DNA of 36,998 nt from Clostridia bacterium (GTDB lineage Bacteria; Bacillota; Clostridia; Christensenellales; Aristaeellaceae). The position numbers were made by a program, and so were the translations under genes. Where the stretch lies: assembly GCA_017516305.1 (NCBI GenBank), contig JAFXDB010000089.1:1-36998 (forward strand), given 5' to 3'. Below, one piece after another: positions 23,171-29,932 of the stretch (position 1 is the stretch's first letter; each line of letters opens with the position of its first letter). Below the pieces are notes generated by a model, which was given only the letters and a program-made list of their open reading frames with translations, was not told the origin of the DNA and made no database searches.

Positions 23171-24400
23171 TCAGCTGTGCCGCTTGCGGAGCACTTCCCA
23201 CACATCGCGCAGGGGCACGCCCTGCTGGTACAGCAGCACGGCCAGGTGGTACAGCAGGTCGGCGGCCTCTCCGGCCAGCCCGTCCGCGTCGCCCTTCATG
23301 GCGGCGATGACCGTCTCCGTGGCCTCCTCGCCCACCTTTTTGCAGATTTTCTCCGTCCCCTTGTCCAGCAGATAGTTGGTGTAGCTGCCGGACCTGGGGT
23401 TGGCGGCGCGGTCGGCGACAGTGGCCTCAATGGCGTCCAGAATGCCGGCCGTGGCGGGCATATCGCCGCGCATCACCGGGTTGTGGAAGCAGGTTTTCTT
23501 GCCCGTGTGGCAGGCGGGGCCGGTCTGCTCCACCTGCATGAGGATGGCGTCGCCGTCGCAGTCGTACATCATGCGGAGGACGCGCTGCAGGTGGCCGCTG
23601 GTCTCGCCCTTCTTCCACAGCTGACGGCGGCTGCGGCTCCAGTAGGTCGCATAGCCTGTGTCGATGGTCAGCTGCAGGGACTCAGGGTTCATCCAGGCCA
23701 GCATGAGGACTTCGCCGGTGGACGCGTCCTGGGCGATGGCGGGGATGAGACCCTGCTCGTTCCAGGTGAGGGCGTCGGGGTCGAAATCCGGCGCGACAAA
23801 GGCGGAATTGGCTGCCATTTTCGCGTACTGTTCCGGGGTGACGATGGTTTTCAGCGCCTCCATGGCCGGGGTGTACTGGTTCTCATAGCCGTAGAAGGTA
23901 TCCTTCGGCTGCAGGCGGAAGCCCAGCTTGATGTACAGCAGGATGGCCATCCAGCTGGAGGGCTGGGTGTGGAGATATACGGGCGCGGCGTTGTCCTCTC
24001 GGCGGAAGAAGCGCAGCACGCTCTGGCACAGGGCGCGGCCAAGGCCCCTGCGCCGGTGGTCAGCCCGTACCACCAGCCAATGCAGCGCCCGGACGCCCAC
24101 GCCGCGGGGGTCATCCTCCCAGGCGATGGCGCTGCCCACCACCTCACCCTCCGGCGAGATGGCAAAGAACACCCGATCCGGCAACCAGGCGGGGTTGTTC
24201 AGATAGCGCCGGGCAAAGTCCGCCCTGGCGGCCTCGCGGGTATCGAAATCGCCGATGGCGCATTCCAGATCAGCCCATGCGTCCTCGTCGCCGGGCTGAT
24301 AGCAGCGGATGGCATATCCCTCGGGCAGCCTGATCTCCATGGGCAGCACACGGTCGCAGCGCATGATGATATGGTAGAACGGAATGGTCTTGTCCAGCAT
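23171..24400 (-). CDS. hisIE: fusion of GNAT acetyltransferase with HisI and HisE (phosphoribosyl-AMP cyclohydrolase / phosphoribosyl-ATP pyrophosphatase)
   Basis: A 409-residue three-domain protein. Residues 22-185 are a GNAT N-acetyltransferase with the acetyl-CoA loop RRRGLGRAL (116-124) after LHWLVVRAD and the closing segment LLYIKLGF. Residues 205-308 are HisI: WNEQGLIPAIAQ, LMLAWMN, SRSRRQLWKKGETSGH, and zinc cysteines C281, C297 and C304. Residues 319-408 are HisE with GEEATETVIAA and EAADLLYHLAVLL. HisE and HisI catalyse the second and third steps of histidine synthesis. HisIE fusion is common; an N-terminal GNAT is not part of it. The ATG at 24400 has AGGAGG 7 bases upstream, next to the hisA stop, so the GNAT part is the real N-terminus. 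The acetyltransferase substrate is unknown. Confidence 0.93.
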   Translation of the reverse strand: MLDKTIPFYHIIMRCDRVLPMEIRLPEGYAIRCYQPGDEDAWADLECAIGDFDTREAARADFARRYLNNPAWLPDRVFFAISPEGEVVGSAIAWEDDPRGVGVRALHWLVVRADHRRRGLGRALCQSVLRFFRREDNAAPVYLHTQPSSWMAILLYIKLGFRLQPKDTFYGYENQYTPAMEALKTIVTPEQYAKMAANSAFVAPDFDPDALTWNEQGLIPAIAQDASTGEVLMLAWMNPESLQLTIDTGYATYWSRSRRQLWKKGETSGHLQRVLRMMYDCDGDAILMQVEQTGPACHTGKKTCFHNPVMRGDMPATAGILDAIEATVADRAANPRSGSYTNYLLDKGTEKICKKVGEEATETVIAAMKGDADGLAGEAADLLYHLAVLLYQQGVPLRDVWEVLRKRHS

Positions 24401-24402
24401 GA

Positions 24403-25119
24403 TCAGCCCTCCTGATTGTAGGCCAGCGCTTCTTCCAGCGTGAAGGCGCCCTCGTACATCGCGCGGCCCAGGATCGCGCCGGCACAGCCTGCGGCCTTGA
24501 GGTTGCGCAGGTCGTCCAGGCAGCTCACGCCGCCGGAGCCGATGATATCCATGCCCGTCGCCTCGATCAGGCGGCGGGTGGCCTCCACATTCGGGCCCTG
24601 CATCATGCCGTCGCGGCTGACGTCGGTGTAGATGACGTCGCGCACGCCCATGTCGCGCATGCGCAGCGCCAGCTCCGTGGCGGTGAGGGGTGAGGTCTCC
24701 ACCCAGCCGCGGGTGGCCACCAGGCCGTTCTTCGCGTCGATGCCCACGGCGATGCGGCCGGGGAAGGCCCTGCAGGCTTCCCGGACGAGCTCCGGGTTCT
24801 CCGCCGCTGCCGTGCCGATGATGCAGCGCTTCACGCCGGCCTCCACGCGCATTTCGATGTCCTTCATGGTGCGCAGACCGCCGCCCAGCTCGACCTGACC
24901 GTTGAAGGCGGCGACCACCTCGCGGATCAGCTCCATGTGGGGCGTTGTGCCATCAAAGGCGGCGTTCAGATCGACCAGATGCAGCCATTGGGCGCCCTTC
25001 ATGCGCCACTTGGCGGACATTTCCACCGGGTCGCCGAAAATGGTCACGTCGTCGCGCTTTCCCTGACGCAGGCGTACAGCCTTGCCGTCCAGCATGTCGA
25101 TGGCGGGGTAGAGGATCAT
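24403..25119 (-). CDS. hisA: phosphoribosylformimino-5-aminoimidazole carboxamide ribotide isomerase HisA
   Basis: A 238-residue (beta/alpha)8-barrel isomerase, fourth step of histidine synthesis, converting ProFAR to PRFAR. The N-terminus MILYPAIDMLDGKAVRL contains catalytic D8, the second aspartate is D128 in AVGIDAKNG, and the phosphate-binding glycines are in ELGGGLRT and IIGSGGVSC. Length is normal. The ATG at 25119 has GGAGG 7 bases upstream; the frame stays open into the repeat beyond. The gene lies after the DUF559 cassette and directly before hisIE, with a 2-base gap. Its PRFAR product needs HisF-HisH, which are not present in this operon. Confidence 0.96.
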   Translation of the reverse strand: MILYPAIDMLDGKAVRLRQGKRDDVTIFGDPVEMSAKWRMKGAQWLHLVDLNAAFDGTTPHMELIREVVAAFNGQVELGGGLRTMKDIEMRVEAGVKRCIIGTAAAENPELVREACRAFPGRIAVGIDAKNGLVATRGWVETSPLTATELALRMRDMGVRDVIYTDVSRDGMMQGPNVEATRRLIEATGMDIIGSGGVSCLDDLRNLKAAGCAGAILGRAMYEGAFTLEEALAYNQEG

Positions 25120-25139
25120 GAAACAACCTCCTAACGTAT

Positions 25140-25245
25140 CCAAAAGGCTCCCCCTTGGGGGAGCTGTCACCGAAGGTGACTGAGAGGGTCTTTACTGTCA
25201 CCGAAGGTGACTGAGAGGGCGCTTCTGTCAGCACTTGGCTGACGG
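25140..25245 (+). repeat. left inverted repeat of the DUF559 cassette plus two partial units
   Basis: The 51-base unit 25140-25190 consists of CCAAAAGG, the stem GCTCCCCC-TT-GGGGGAGC, the stem GTCACC-GAA-GGTGAC, then TGAGAGGGTC. A second partial unit (25195-25219) repeats the GTCACC stem, and a third hairpin (CTGTCAGC-ACTTG-GCTGACG, 25225-25244) overlaps the 3' end of the DUF559 gene. The first unit is almost identical, in inverted orientation, to 25695-25745. Confidence 0.9.
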
Positions 25246-25638
25246 AGAACGGCTCTTTGCAGGATTCTTCGAAATAAGGAGAATCCGCTCTTTAATCGTT
25301 CGCATTATCTGGCTGCAAACCGAATTGAATTGCGTATCGACCTCATGATTTGTGAAACGAATGACCTGTATACCGTAGGACTGAAAGATCGCGCTGCGTT
25401 CCCGATCATATGCCAGGCCCTGCTCGGTAAAGTGCTGACTGCCATCAATTTCGATGACAAGCAAGGCAGAGGAGCAGTAAAAGTCGGCGATGAAGGATTC
25501 AATGGGACGCTGCTTGTAGATCTTAACTGGGTAGTCCCTCAGAAAATCGTACCAAAGGTGTCGCTCCTGGGGGGTCATGTTTTTTCGCAGTGCGCGGGCG
25601 CGGGGGAGAATGGCCGGGTTCTTGGGAACAAAGGTCAT
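25228..25638 (-). CDS. DUF559 family endonuclease-like protein (Vsr-like fold)
   Basis: A 136-residue protein of the DUF559 family, related to Vsr and other PD-(D/E)XK nucleases. Visible elements are LRKNMTPQERHLWYDFLRD (18-36), FIADFYC with D52, LVIEIDGSQH with E63 and D65, and YGIQVIRFTNHEV (88-100). D52 and E63-x-D65 are the likely metal-binding catalytic set. Its target is unknown. AGGAG lies 8 bases before the ATG. By eye its codons are clearly more AT-rich than the his genes around it, which suggests acquisition. It lies between hisB and hisA in the same direction as the operon and between inverted hairpin repeats. Its last six codons (SPSAKC) and stop lie inside a repeat hairpin, so gene and repeats appear to move or evolve together. 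Confidence 0.88.
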   Translation of the reverse strand: MTFVPKNPAILPRARALRKNMTPQERHLWYDFLRDYPVKIYKQRPIESFIADFYCSSALLVIEIDGSQHFTEQGLAYDRERSAIFQSYGIQVIRFTNHEVDTQFNSVCSQIMRTIKERILLISKNPAKSRSPSAKC

Positions 25639-25694
25639 GGCTGATACTCCTGTGGTGTCGGCGACCGAGACGGAGATGCGCCTGCAGGCGCAGA

Positions 25695-25745
25695 GACCCT
25701 CTCAGTCACCTTCGGTGACAGCTCCCCCCAGGGGGGAGCCTTTGG
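25695..25745 (-). repeat. right inverted repeat of the DUF559 cassette
   Basis: Read on the minus strand this 51-base unit is CCAAAGG, GCTCCCCCC/GGGGGGAGC stem, GTCACC-GAA-GGTGAC stem and TGAGAGGGTC. It matches 25140-25190 except for about three positions around the first hairpin. Together the two bracket the DUF559 gene as inverted repeats with outer ends CCAAA/TTTGG. Confidence 0.9.
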
Positions 25746-25788
25746 AGGTTTACGGCATACGGGTAAACAAAAACGGTCACACACTCTT

Positions 25789-25870
25789 CAAAGGCTCCCC
25801 CTTGGGGGGAGCTGTCAGCTTTAGCTGACTGAGAGGGTCTCTTTTGTCAGCTTTAGCTGACTGAGCGGGG
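25789..25870 (+). repeat. additional copy of the DUF559-associated repeat next to hisB
   Basis: CAAAGGCTCCCCC-TT-GGGGGGAGC, then TGTCAGC-TTTA-GCTGACTGAGAGGG, then the second TGTCAGC stem again and TGAGCGGGG. Same architecture as the flanking repeats, but the second stem is GTCAGC/GCTGAC instead of GTCACC/GGTGAC. It ends about 29 bases from the hisB stop; a CTCCGG/CCGGAG stem lies in between at 25873-25897. Confidence 0.85.
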
Positions 25871-25898
25871 CTCTCCGGCGACCACTGTGATCCGGAGC

Positions 25899-26486
25899 TC
25901 AGTCCAGCGTCCCCTTGGTAGAAAGCACGCCCTCAATACCCGCATCCACCCGCATGGCGTCGCGCAGGGCCAGACCGAAGGCCTTGAAGAGGGCCTCCAG
26001 CTTGTGATGATCGTTGCGGCCGGCTGCCACGTTCAGGTGGACGGTGAGACCGGCGTTGACCGTCACGGCGCGGAAGAACTCCTCGGCCATCTGCGTGCCC
26101 ATGTCGCCGCAGCGCAGCGTGGCAAAATCGGCGGTGAAGGCCAGGTAGGGCCGTCCGCTGATATCGATGGCGGCGAAGGCCAGGGCCTCGTCCATGGGCA
26201 TCCATGCGCTGCCGACACGGCGGATACCTGCGCGGTCGCCCAGGGCGTCGCGGATGGCCTTGCCCAGGCAGATGCCCACGTCCTCGATGGTGTGGTGCTC
26301 GTCCACGTGCAGGTCACCCGTGCAGGTCAGCGTCAGGTCGAGCTGTGCAAAGCGACTGAAGGCGTCCAGCATGTGATCGAAGAAGCCCACGCCGGTTTGC
26401 AGCTCCGTCTTGCCGGAGCCGTCCAGGTTCACGGTCAGGTTGATGTCGGTTTCCTTCGTGGTGCGGGTGAAGGTCGCGGTGCGCAT
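25899..26486 (-). CDS. hisB: imidazoleglycerol-phosphate dehydratase HisB
   Basis: A 195-residue monofunctional IGP dehydratase, seventh-step enzyme of histidine synthesis. The two manganese-binding motifs are seen: GVGFFDHMLDAFSRFAQLDL with FDHML, and HVDEHHTIEDVGICLG with DEHHT-E. A repeat of this half-domain follows with LHRCGDMG-like FATLRCGDMGTQMAEEFF and NDHHKLEALFKAFG. The length is standard for the form without a phosphatase domain. The ATG follows the hisD stop by one base, with AAAGGA inside hisD as ribosome-binding site. The next his gene, hisA, is almost 800 bases away because of the repeat and DUF559 insert. Confidence 0.96.
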   Translation of the reverse strand: MRTATFTRTTKETDINLTVNLDGSGKTELQTGVGFFDHMLDAFSRFAQLDLTLTCTGDLHVDEHHTIEDVGICLGKAIRDALGDRAGIRRVGSAWMPMDEALAFAAIDISGRPYLAFTADFATLRCGDMGTQMAEEFFRAVTVNAGLTVHLNVAAGRNDHHKLEALFKAFGLALRDAMRVDAGIEGVLSTKGTLD

Positions 26487-26487
26487 A

Positions 26488-27786
26488 TTACTTGATTTCC
26501 TTTCCGAAACGGATGGCGACGGAGTTGGCGTGGGCGTCCAGGCCCTCCTGCTGGGCCAGGAGGATGACCTGATCGGCGACGCGCTCCAGCTCGGCGCGGG
26601 AGCAGCAGATGAGGCTGGACTTCTTCACGAAGTCATCCACGTTCAGGGGGGAGAAGAACCGCGCCGTGCCGCTGGTGGGCAGGACGTGGTTCGGACCTGC
26701 GAAGTAGTCGCCCAGGGGTTCAGGGGAGTAGTGGCCCATGAAGATGGCGCCGGCGTTTTCGATCAGCGGCAGCAGGGCGTAGGGGTCGGCGACGGACAGT
26801 TCAAGGTGCTCCGGGGCGATCTGGTTGGCGATGTCCGCGCAGTCTGCCAGGGTGGGCGCGACGACGATCGTGCCGTAGGCGGAGAGGCTCTTTTCGACGA
26901 CCTCTTTGCGGGGGAGGAGCGCGGTCTGCCGGGCCAGCTCTGCGTCCACGGCGTCCGCCAGTGCCGCGCTGTCGGTCACGAGGATGGCGGCGGCCAGGGG
27001 GTCATGCTCGGCCTGGGAGAGCAGGTCAGCCGCCACATAGCGCGGGTCGGCGGAGTCATCCGCGATGACCAGCACCTCGCTGGGGCCGGCGACCATGTCG
27101 ATGCCGACGTGGCCGAAGACCTCGCGCTTGGCGTTGGCGACGTAGATGTTGCCCGGGCCGGTGATCTTGTCCACCCGCGGGATGGACTCGGTGCCGAAGG
27201 CCAGGGCTGCCACGGCCTGTGCGCCGCCGACTTTGAAGATGCGGTCAACGCCCGCGATGTCTGCCGCGACCAGCGCCAGCGGGTAGCTCACGCCGCCGTC
27301 CTTGCCGGGGGGCGTCACCATCACGATGTCCCTGACGCCCGCGACCTTGGCCGGCAGCACGTTCATCAGCACGCTGGAGGGGTACGCCGCCGTGCCGCCG
27401 GGGACGTACACGCCCACGCGGGAGAGGGGGGTGATCTTCTGCCCGAGGGAAATGGCGGGGTCGAAGTTCATCCAGGTGTTGGTCTTCTGCTTCTCGTGGA
27501 AGGCGGTGATGCGGCGGGCGGCCTCGCGCATGGCGTCGAGCCATTCGGGAGAGGCGGCTTCGTATGCTTTGTCGATCTCCTCGCGGGTGACCTGCACAGT
27601 TTCGGCGGTAAGGGTCACCTGGTCGAAGCGGGCGGTGTAGTCGAAGAGGGCCTTGTCGCCCTCCTCGCGCACGCGGGCAACGATCTCCTTCACGCGGGCG
27701 GAGATCTCGTCATTCTGCAGCTGGCTGCGGTTCATCACGCGGGCCTTGAGCGCCTGCGTATCGGACATGTTCAGAATCGGAATCAT
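26488..27786 (-). CDS. hisD: histidinol dehydrogenase HisD
   Basis: A 432-residue enzyme for the last two oxidations of histidine synthesis, zinc- and NAD-dependent. Key regions are KITGPGNIYVANAKREVFG, IDMVAGPSEVLVIAD, DLLSQAEHDPLAAAILVT with the zinc-site Q and H, IAPEHLELSV with the catalytic E-H pair, and SPEPLGDYFAGPNHVLPTSG with D and H. Length is normal. I chose the ATG at 27786, preceded by GGAGGTG at 7 bases; a GTG three codons upstream overlaps that site. It lies between hisG and hisB with a 26-base gap to hisG. Confidence 0.96.
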   Translation of the reverse strand: MIPILNMSDTQALKARVMNRSQLQNDEISARVKEIVARVREEGDKALFDYTARFDQVTLTAETVQVTREEIDKAYEAASPEWLDAMREAARRITAFHEKQKTNTWMNFDPAISLGQKITPLSRVGVYVPGGTAAYPSSVLMNVLPAKVAGVRDIVMVTPPGKDGGVSYPLALVAADIAGVDRIFKVGGAQAVAALAFGTESIPRVDKITGPGNIYVANAKREVFGHVGIDMVAGPSEVLVIADDSADPRYVAADLLSQAEHDPLAAAILVTDSAALADAVDAELARQTALLPRKEVVEKSLSAYGTIVVAPTLADCADIANQIAPEHLELSVADPYALLPLIENAGAIFMGHYSPEPLGDYFAGPNHVLPTSGTARFFSPLNVDDFVKKSSLICCSRAELERVADQVILLAQQEGLDAHANSVAIRFGKEIK

Positions 27787-27812
27787 GAAAAACACCTCCG
27801 GAGTTTTTCAAA

Positions 27813-28460
27813 TTATGAATTGAGCTTGGCGACCTCGGCGGCCAGGCCGTCGATGATCTGGCGGATGCGGTCGCGCTTGGTTTTCATGCTGACGCGGTTG
27901 ACCACCAGGCGGGCGGAGCATTCGGCGACCTCCTCCAGCACGGTCAGGCCGTTGGCGCGCAGGGTGCTGCCGCTCTCGACGATGTCCAGGATGACGTCGG
28001 AGAGGCCGATCACCGGGCCCAGCTCGATGGAGCCGTGCAGCCCGATGATCTCGATGGTCTGCCCCTTGGCGTCATAGTAGCGCCGGGCGACTCCCGGGTA
28101 TTTGGTGGCGACGCGGAAGGTGGCGCGGGTGGCGGAATGGTTGGTCTGATCGGCATAGCCTGCGATGCACAGGCGGCAGCGGCCGAAGGTCAGATCCAGC
28201 ACCTCGTACAGCGGGCGGTCTGCCTCCAGCAGCGTATCCTTGCCCACCACGCCGAAGTCCGCCACGCCGTGATCCACATAGGTGGGCACGTCGCTGGGCT
28301 TGACGAGGATGAAGCGGATATTGTTTGTTCTGTCCCACAGCACCAGCTGGCGGCCGGGATTGCGGGGCTCGGAGCAGTCAATGCCCAGATTTTCCAGGAG
28401 GGTGAAGGCCTGCTCGGCAAGCCTTCCCTTGGCCAGGGCGAAGGTGATGACCGGCTGCAT
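27813..28460 (-). CDS. hisG: ATP phosphoribosyltransferase HisG, short form
   Basis: A 215-residue catalytic subunit for the first step of histidine synthesis, the condensation of ATP and PRPP. ITFALAKGRLAEQAF starts the protein, GVADFGVVGKDTLLE is characteristic, and the PRPP loop is ESGSTLRANGL (162-172). It lacks the roughly 80-residue regulatory C-terminal domain of long HisG and so requires HisZ, encoded immediately upstream. The ATG shares one base with the hisZ stop (TGATG), which fits a fixed-stoichiometry complex. Feedback inhibition by histidine would act through HisZ. Confidence 0.96.
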   Translation of the reverse strand: MQPVITFALAKGRLAEQAFTLLENLGIDCSEPRNPGRQLVLWDRTNNIRFILVKPSDVPTYVDHGVADFGVVGKDTLLEADRPLYEVLDLTFGRCRLCIAGYADQTNHSATRATFRVATKYPGVARRYYDAKGQTIEIIGLHGSIELGPVIGLSDVILDIVESGSTLRANGLTVLEEVAECSARLVVNRVSMKTKRDRIRQIIDGLAAEVAKLNS

Positions 28461-29671
28461 CAGAACACCGCCTTTCCGTATTGCTGCAGGCCGTTTCCGG
28501 TGATATACACGGCGGCCCGGGCCAGGTTTTCGCTGACCCGGTGTCGCAGGGCCTCGGCGTTCATGCCGTACATGATGGCCACGGACACGCCGCGCAGCCG
28601 CTGCTGCCTTGCATAGGTGATGGCCTCGGCGCGGCAGGCGGGCTCAAAGCCCAGGACGATGTCGGGCACGGGGGGCTTGAAGTCCTCGCCCTGGCGCTCC
28701 CGGGCAATGAGCAGCAGCTTCATGCTCAGCGCGAAGCCCGTGGCGGGAAGCTCGCGGCCAAAGCGCGCCATCAGGCGGTCATAGCGGCCGCCGGAGAGCA
28801 GCGGCTGGCCCAGCTCGGCCACCAGGCCCCGGAAGATGGTGCCGGAGTAATAATTGGCCTGATGGGCCATGCCCAGGTCAATGCTGATGCAGTCCTCGCA
28901 GCCATATTCGCGGAGGATGGCGAGGATCTGCCGCAGGTTCTCAATGGCGCTGCGGCACAGGGGATGCTGGGTCAGGGCGGCGGCCTCCTCCAGGACGGAG
29001 GCGTCCCCGTAGAGGTCGGGCAGGCGCAGCACGCGGGTAACGGCGTCATCCGGGAGCCCGGCGGCCTGCAGATAGGCGGCCATATCCAGGAGGGATTTCT
29101 GCTCCGTCAGGGCGGCCACGGCAGCGGACTGCTCCTGCGTCAGCCCGGCCTCCTGCAGGAAGCCGGTGACGAACTGCGCCTGGCCCAGCTCGATCTGGAA
29201 ATCCTTCAGGCCGCTTTCCCGCAGCGCGTGGATCGCCAGGGCGATCACCTCCGCGTCCGCCTGGGGGCTGCCTTCGCCCATCAGCTCCACGCCTGCCTGG
29301 GTCTCCTCGCACAGGAGGGAGGAGGTCTCCGTCTGCAGCTTCGTGGCGCTCTGCAGATAGCACAGGCGCAGCGGCAGGGGTGCTTCCGCCAGCCGACCGG
29401 CAGCCATGCGGGCCGCCGGGATGGTGGAGTCCGGCCGCACGGCCAGGATCCGGCCCTGGGCGTCGAAGGTCTTCCACAGATGCTCCGGGCGGAAGCCGTA
29501 GGTGCGGTCATCCAGTGCGTCATAGAATTCGAGGATGGGCGTTTCAATCTCCTGATATCCCTCCAGGGTGAACAGCTGCCGCAGCTGCTGCTCCAGCTGG
29601 CGCTTGCGGGCGCATTCGCCGGGCAGGGTGTCCTGCATGCCGCTGGGGATCTGAAGCTTCCGATTGGCCAT
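28460..29671 (-). CDS. hisZ: ATP phosphoribosyltransferase regulatory subunit HisZ
   Basis: A 403-residue paralogue of histidyl-tRNA synthetase that forms the HisGZ complex and senses histidine. Class II synthetase motifs are partly retained: PSGMQDTLPGECARKRQLEQ at the start, YQEIETPILEFYDAL and the substrate loop region IPAARMAAGRLAE. The anticodon-binding domain is missing; the C-terminal part is short. The HisS-type arginine-rich ATP motif is degenerate, as expected for HisZ. GGAGGT lies 5 bases before the ATG. It is the first gene of the his operon, behind a consensus promoter. Confidence 0.94.
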   Translation of the reverse strand: MANRKLQIPSGMQDTLPGECARKRQLEQQLRQLFTLEGYQEIETPILEFYDALDDRTYGFRPEHLWKTFDAQGRILAVRPDSTIPAARMAAGRLAEAPLPLRLCYLQSATKLQTETSSLLCEETQAGVELMGEGSPQADAEVIALAIHALRESGLKDFQIELGQAQFVTGFLQEAGLTQEQSAAVAALTEQKSLLDMAAYLQAAGLPDDAVTRVLRLPDLYGDASVLEEAAALTQHPLCRSAIENLRQILAILREYGCEDCISIDLGMAHQANYYSGTIFRGLVAELGQPLLSGGRYDRLMARFGRELPATGFALSMKLLLIARERQGEDFKPPVPDIVLGFEPACRAEAITYARQQRLRGVSVAIMYGMNAEALRHRVSENLARAAVYITGNGLQQYGKAVF

Positions 29672-29699
29672 AAGCGACCTCCGACTTGTCCTTGATGAT

Positions 29700-29719
29700 T
29701 TAGCGAGGTAAAGCGCTAA
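29700..29719 (-). promoter_or_regulatory. palindrome at the start of the his transcript, candidate operator or leader hairpin
   Basis: On the minus strand TTAGCG-CTTTACCT-CGCTAA, a perfect 6-bp inverted repeat, begins at or within a few bases of the expected start site (near 29721). It could be a repressor site covering +1 or a 5' stabilising hairpin. No T-box fits in the roughly 50-base leader. Confidence 0.45.
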
Positions 29720-29727
29720 TGTGATGA

Positions 29728-29756
29728 ATTATAGCAGGGATTGCTGTGGTTGTCAA
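29728..29756 (-). promoter_or_regulatory. consensus sigma-A promoter of the histidine operon
   Basis: Minus strand TTGACA (29751-29756), 17-base spacer, TATAAT (29728-29733): both hexamers are perfect consensus. It would drive hisZ through hisIE. Confidence 0.93.
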
Positions 29757-29770
29757 GGGGGGAGAGAAAA

Positions 29771-29795
29771 ATTTGGAATTAGGAATTCGGAATTG
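29771..29795. repeat. AT-rich GGAATT-type intergenic repeat
   Basis: GGAATTAGGAATTCGGAATT lies between the his promoter and the terminator of the neighbouring secreted-protein gene. It closely matches the array in the metH-metA gap (3488-3521). The rest of the 29757-29932 gap holds only the terminator at 29873-29912. Confidence 0.5.
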
Positions 29796-29872
29796 TGGCA
29801 TGGGGCCTGGGGTTATTATATCATTTTGCGGATGGTGCGTCCACGAAAGAACAGCGGAAGGACAGGGGAGAA

Positions 29873-29912
29873 CACAAAAAGAACCGGGCGTACACATGAT
29901 GCATACGCCCGG
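29873..29912 (-). terminator. terminator of the smaller secreted paralogue
   Basis: On the minus strand CCGGGCGTA (29904-29912 side), 11-base loop, TACGCCCGG is followed by TTCTTTTTGTG. It lies 21 bases beyond the stop at 29933. Confidence 0.9.
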
Positions 29913-29932
29913 CGGGAACCGGTGATGAATGA

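Noticed and set aside
25140-25870. Possible CRISPR array
   Set aside because: The repeats are hairpin units in both orientations around a gene, without regular spacing, unique spacers or cas genes.
29672-29760. T-box or attenuator in front of the his operon
   Set aside because: The leader from the predicted start site is only about 50 bases and contains no T-box motif or run of histidine codons.
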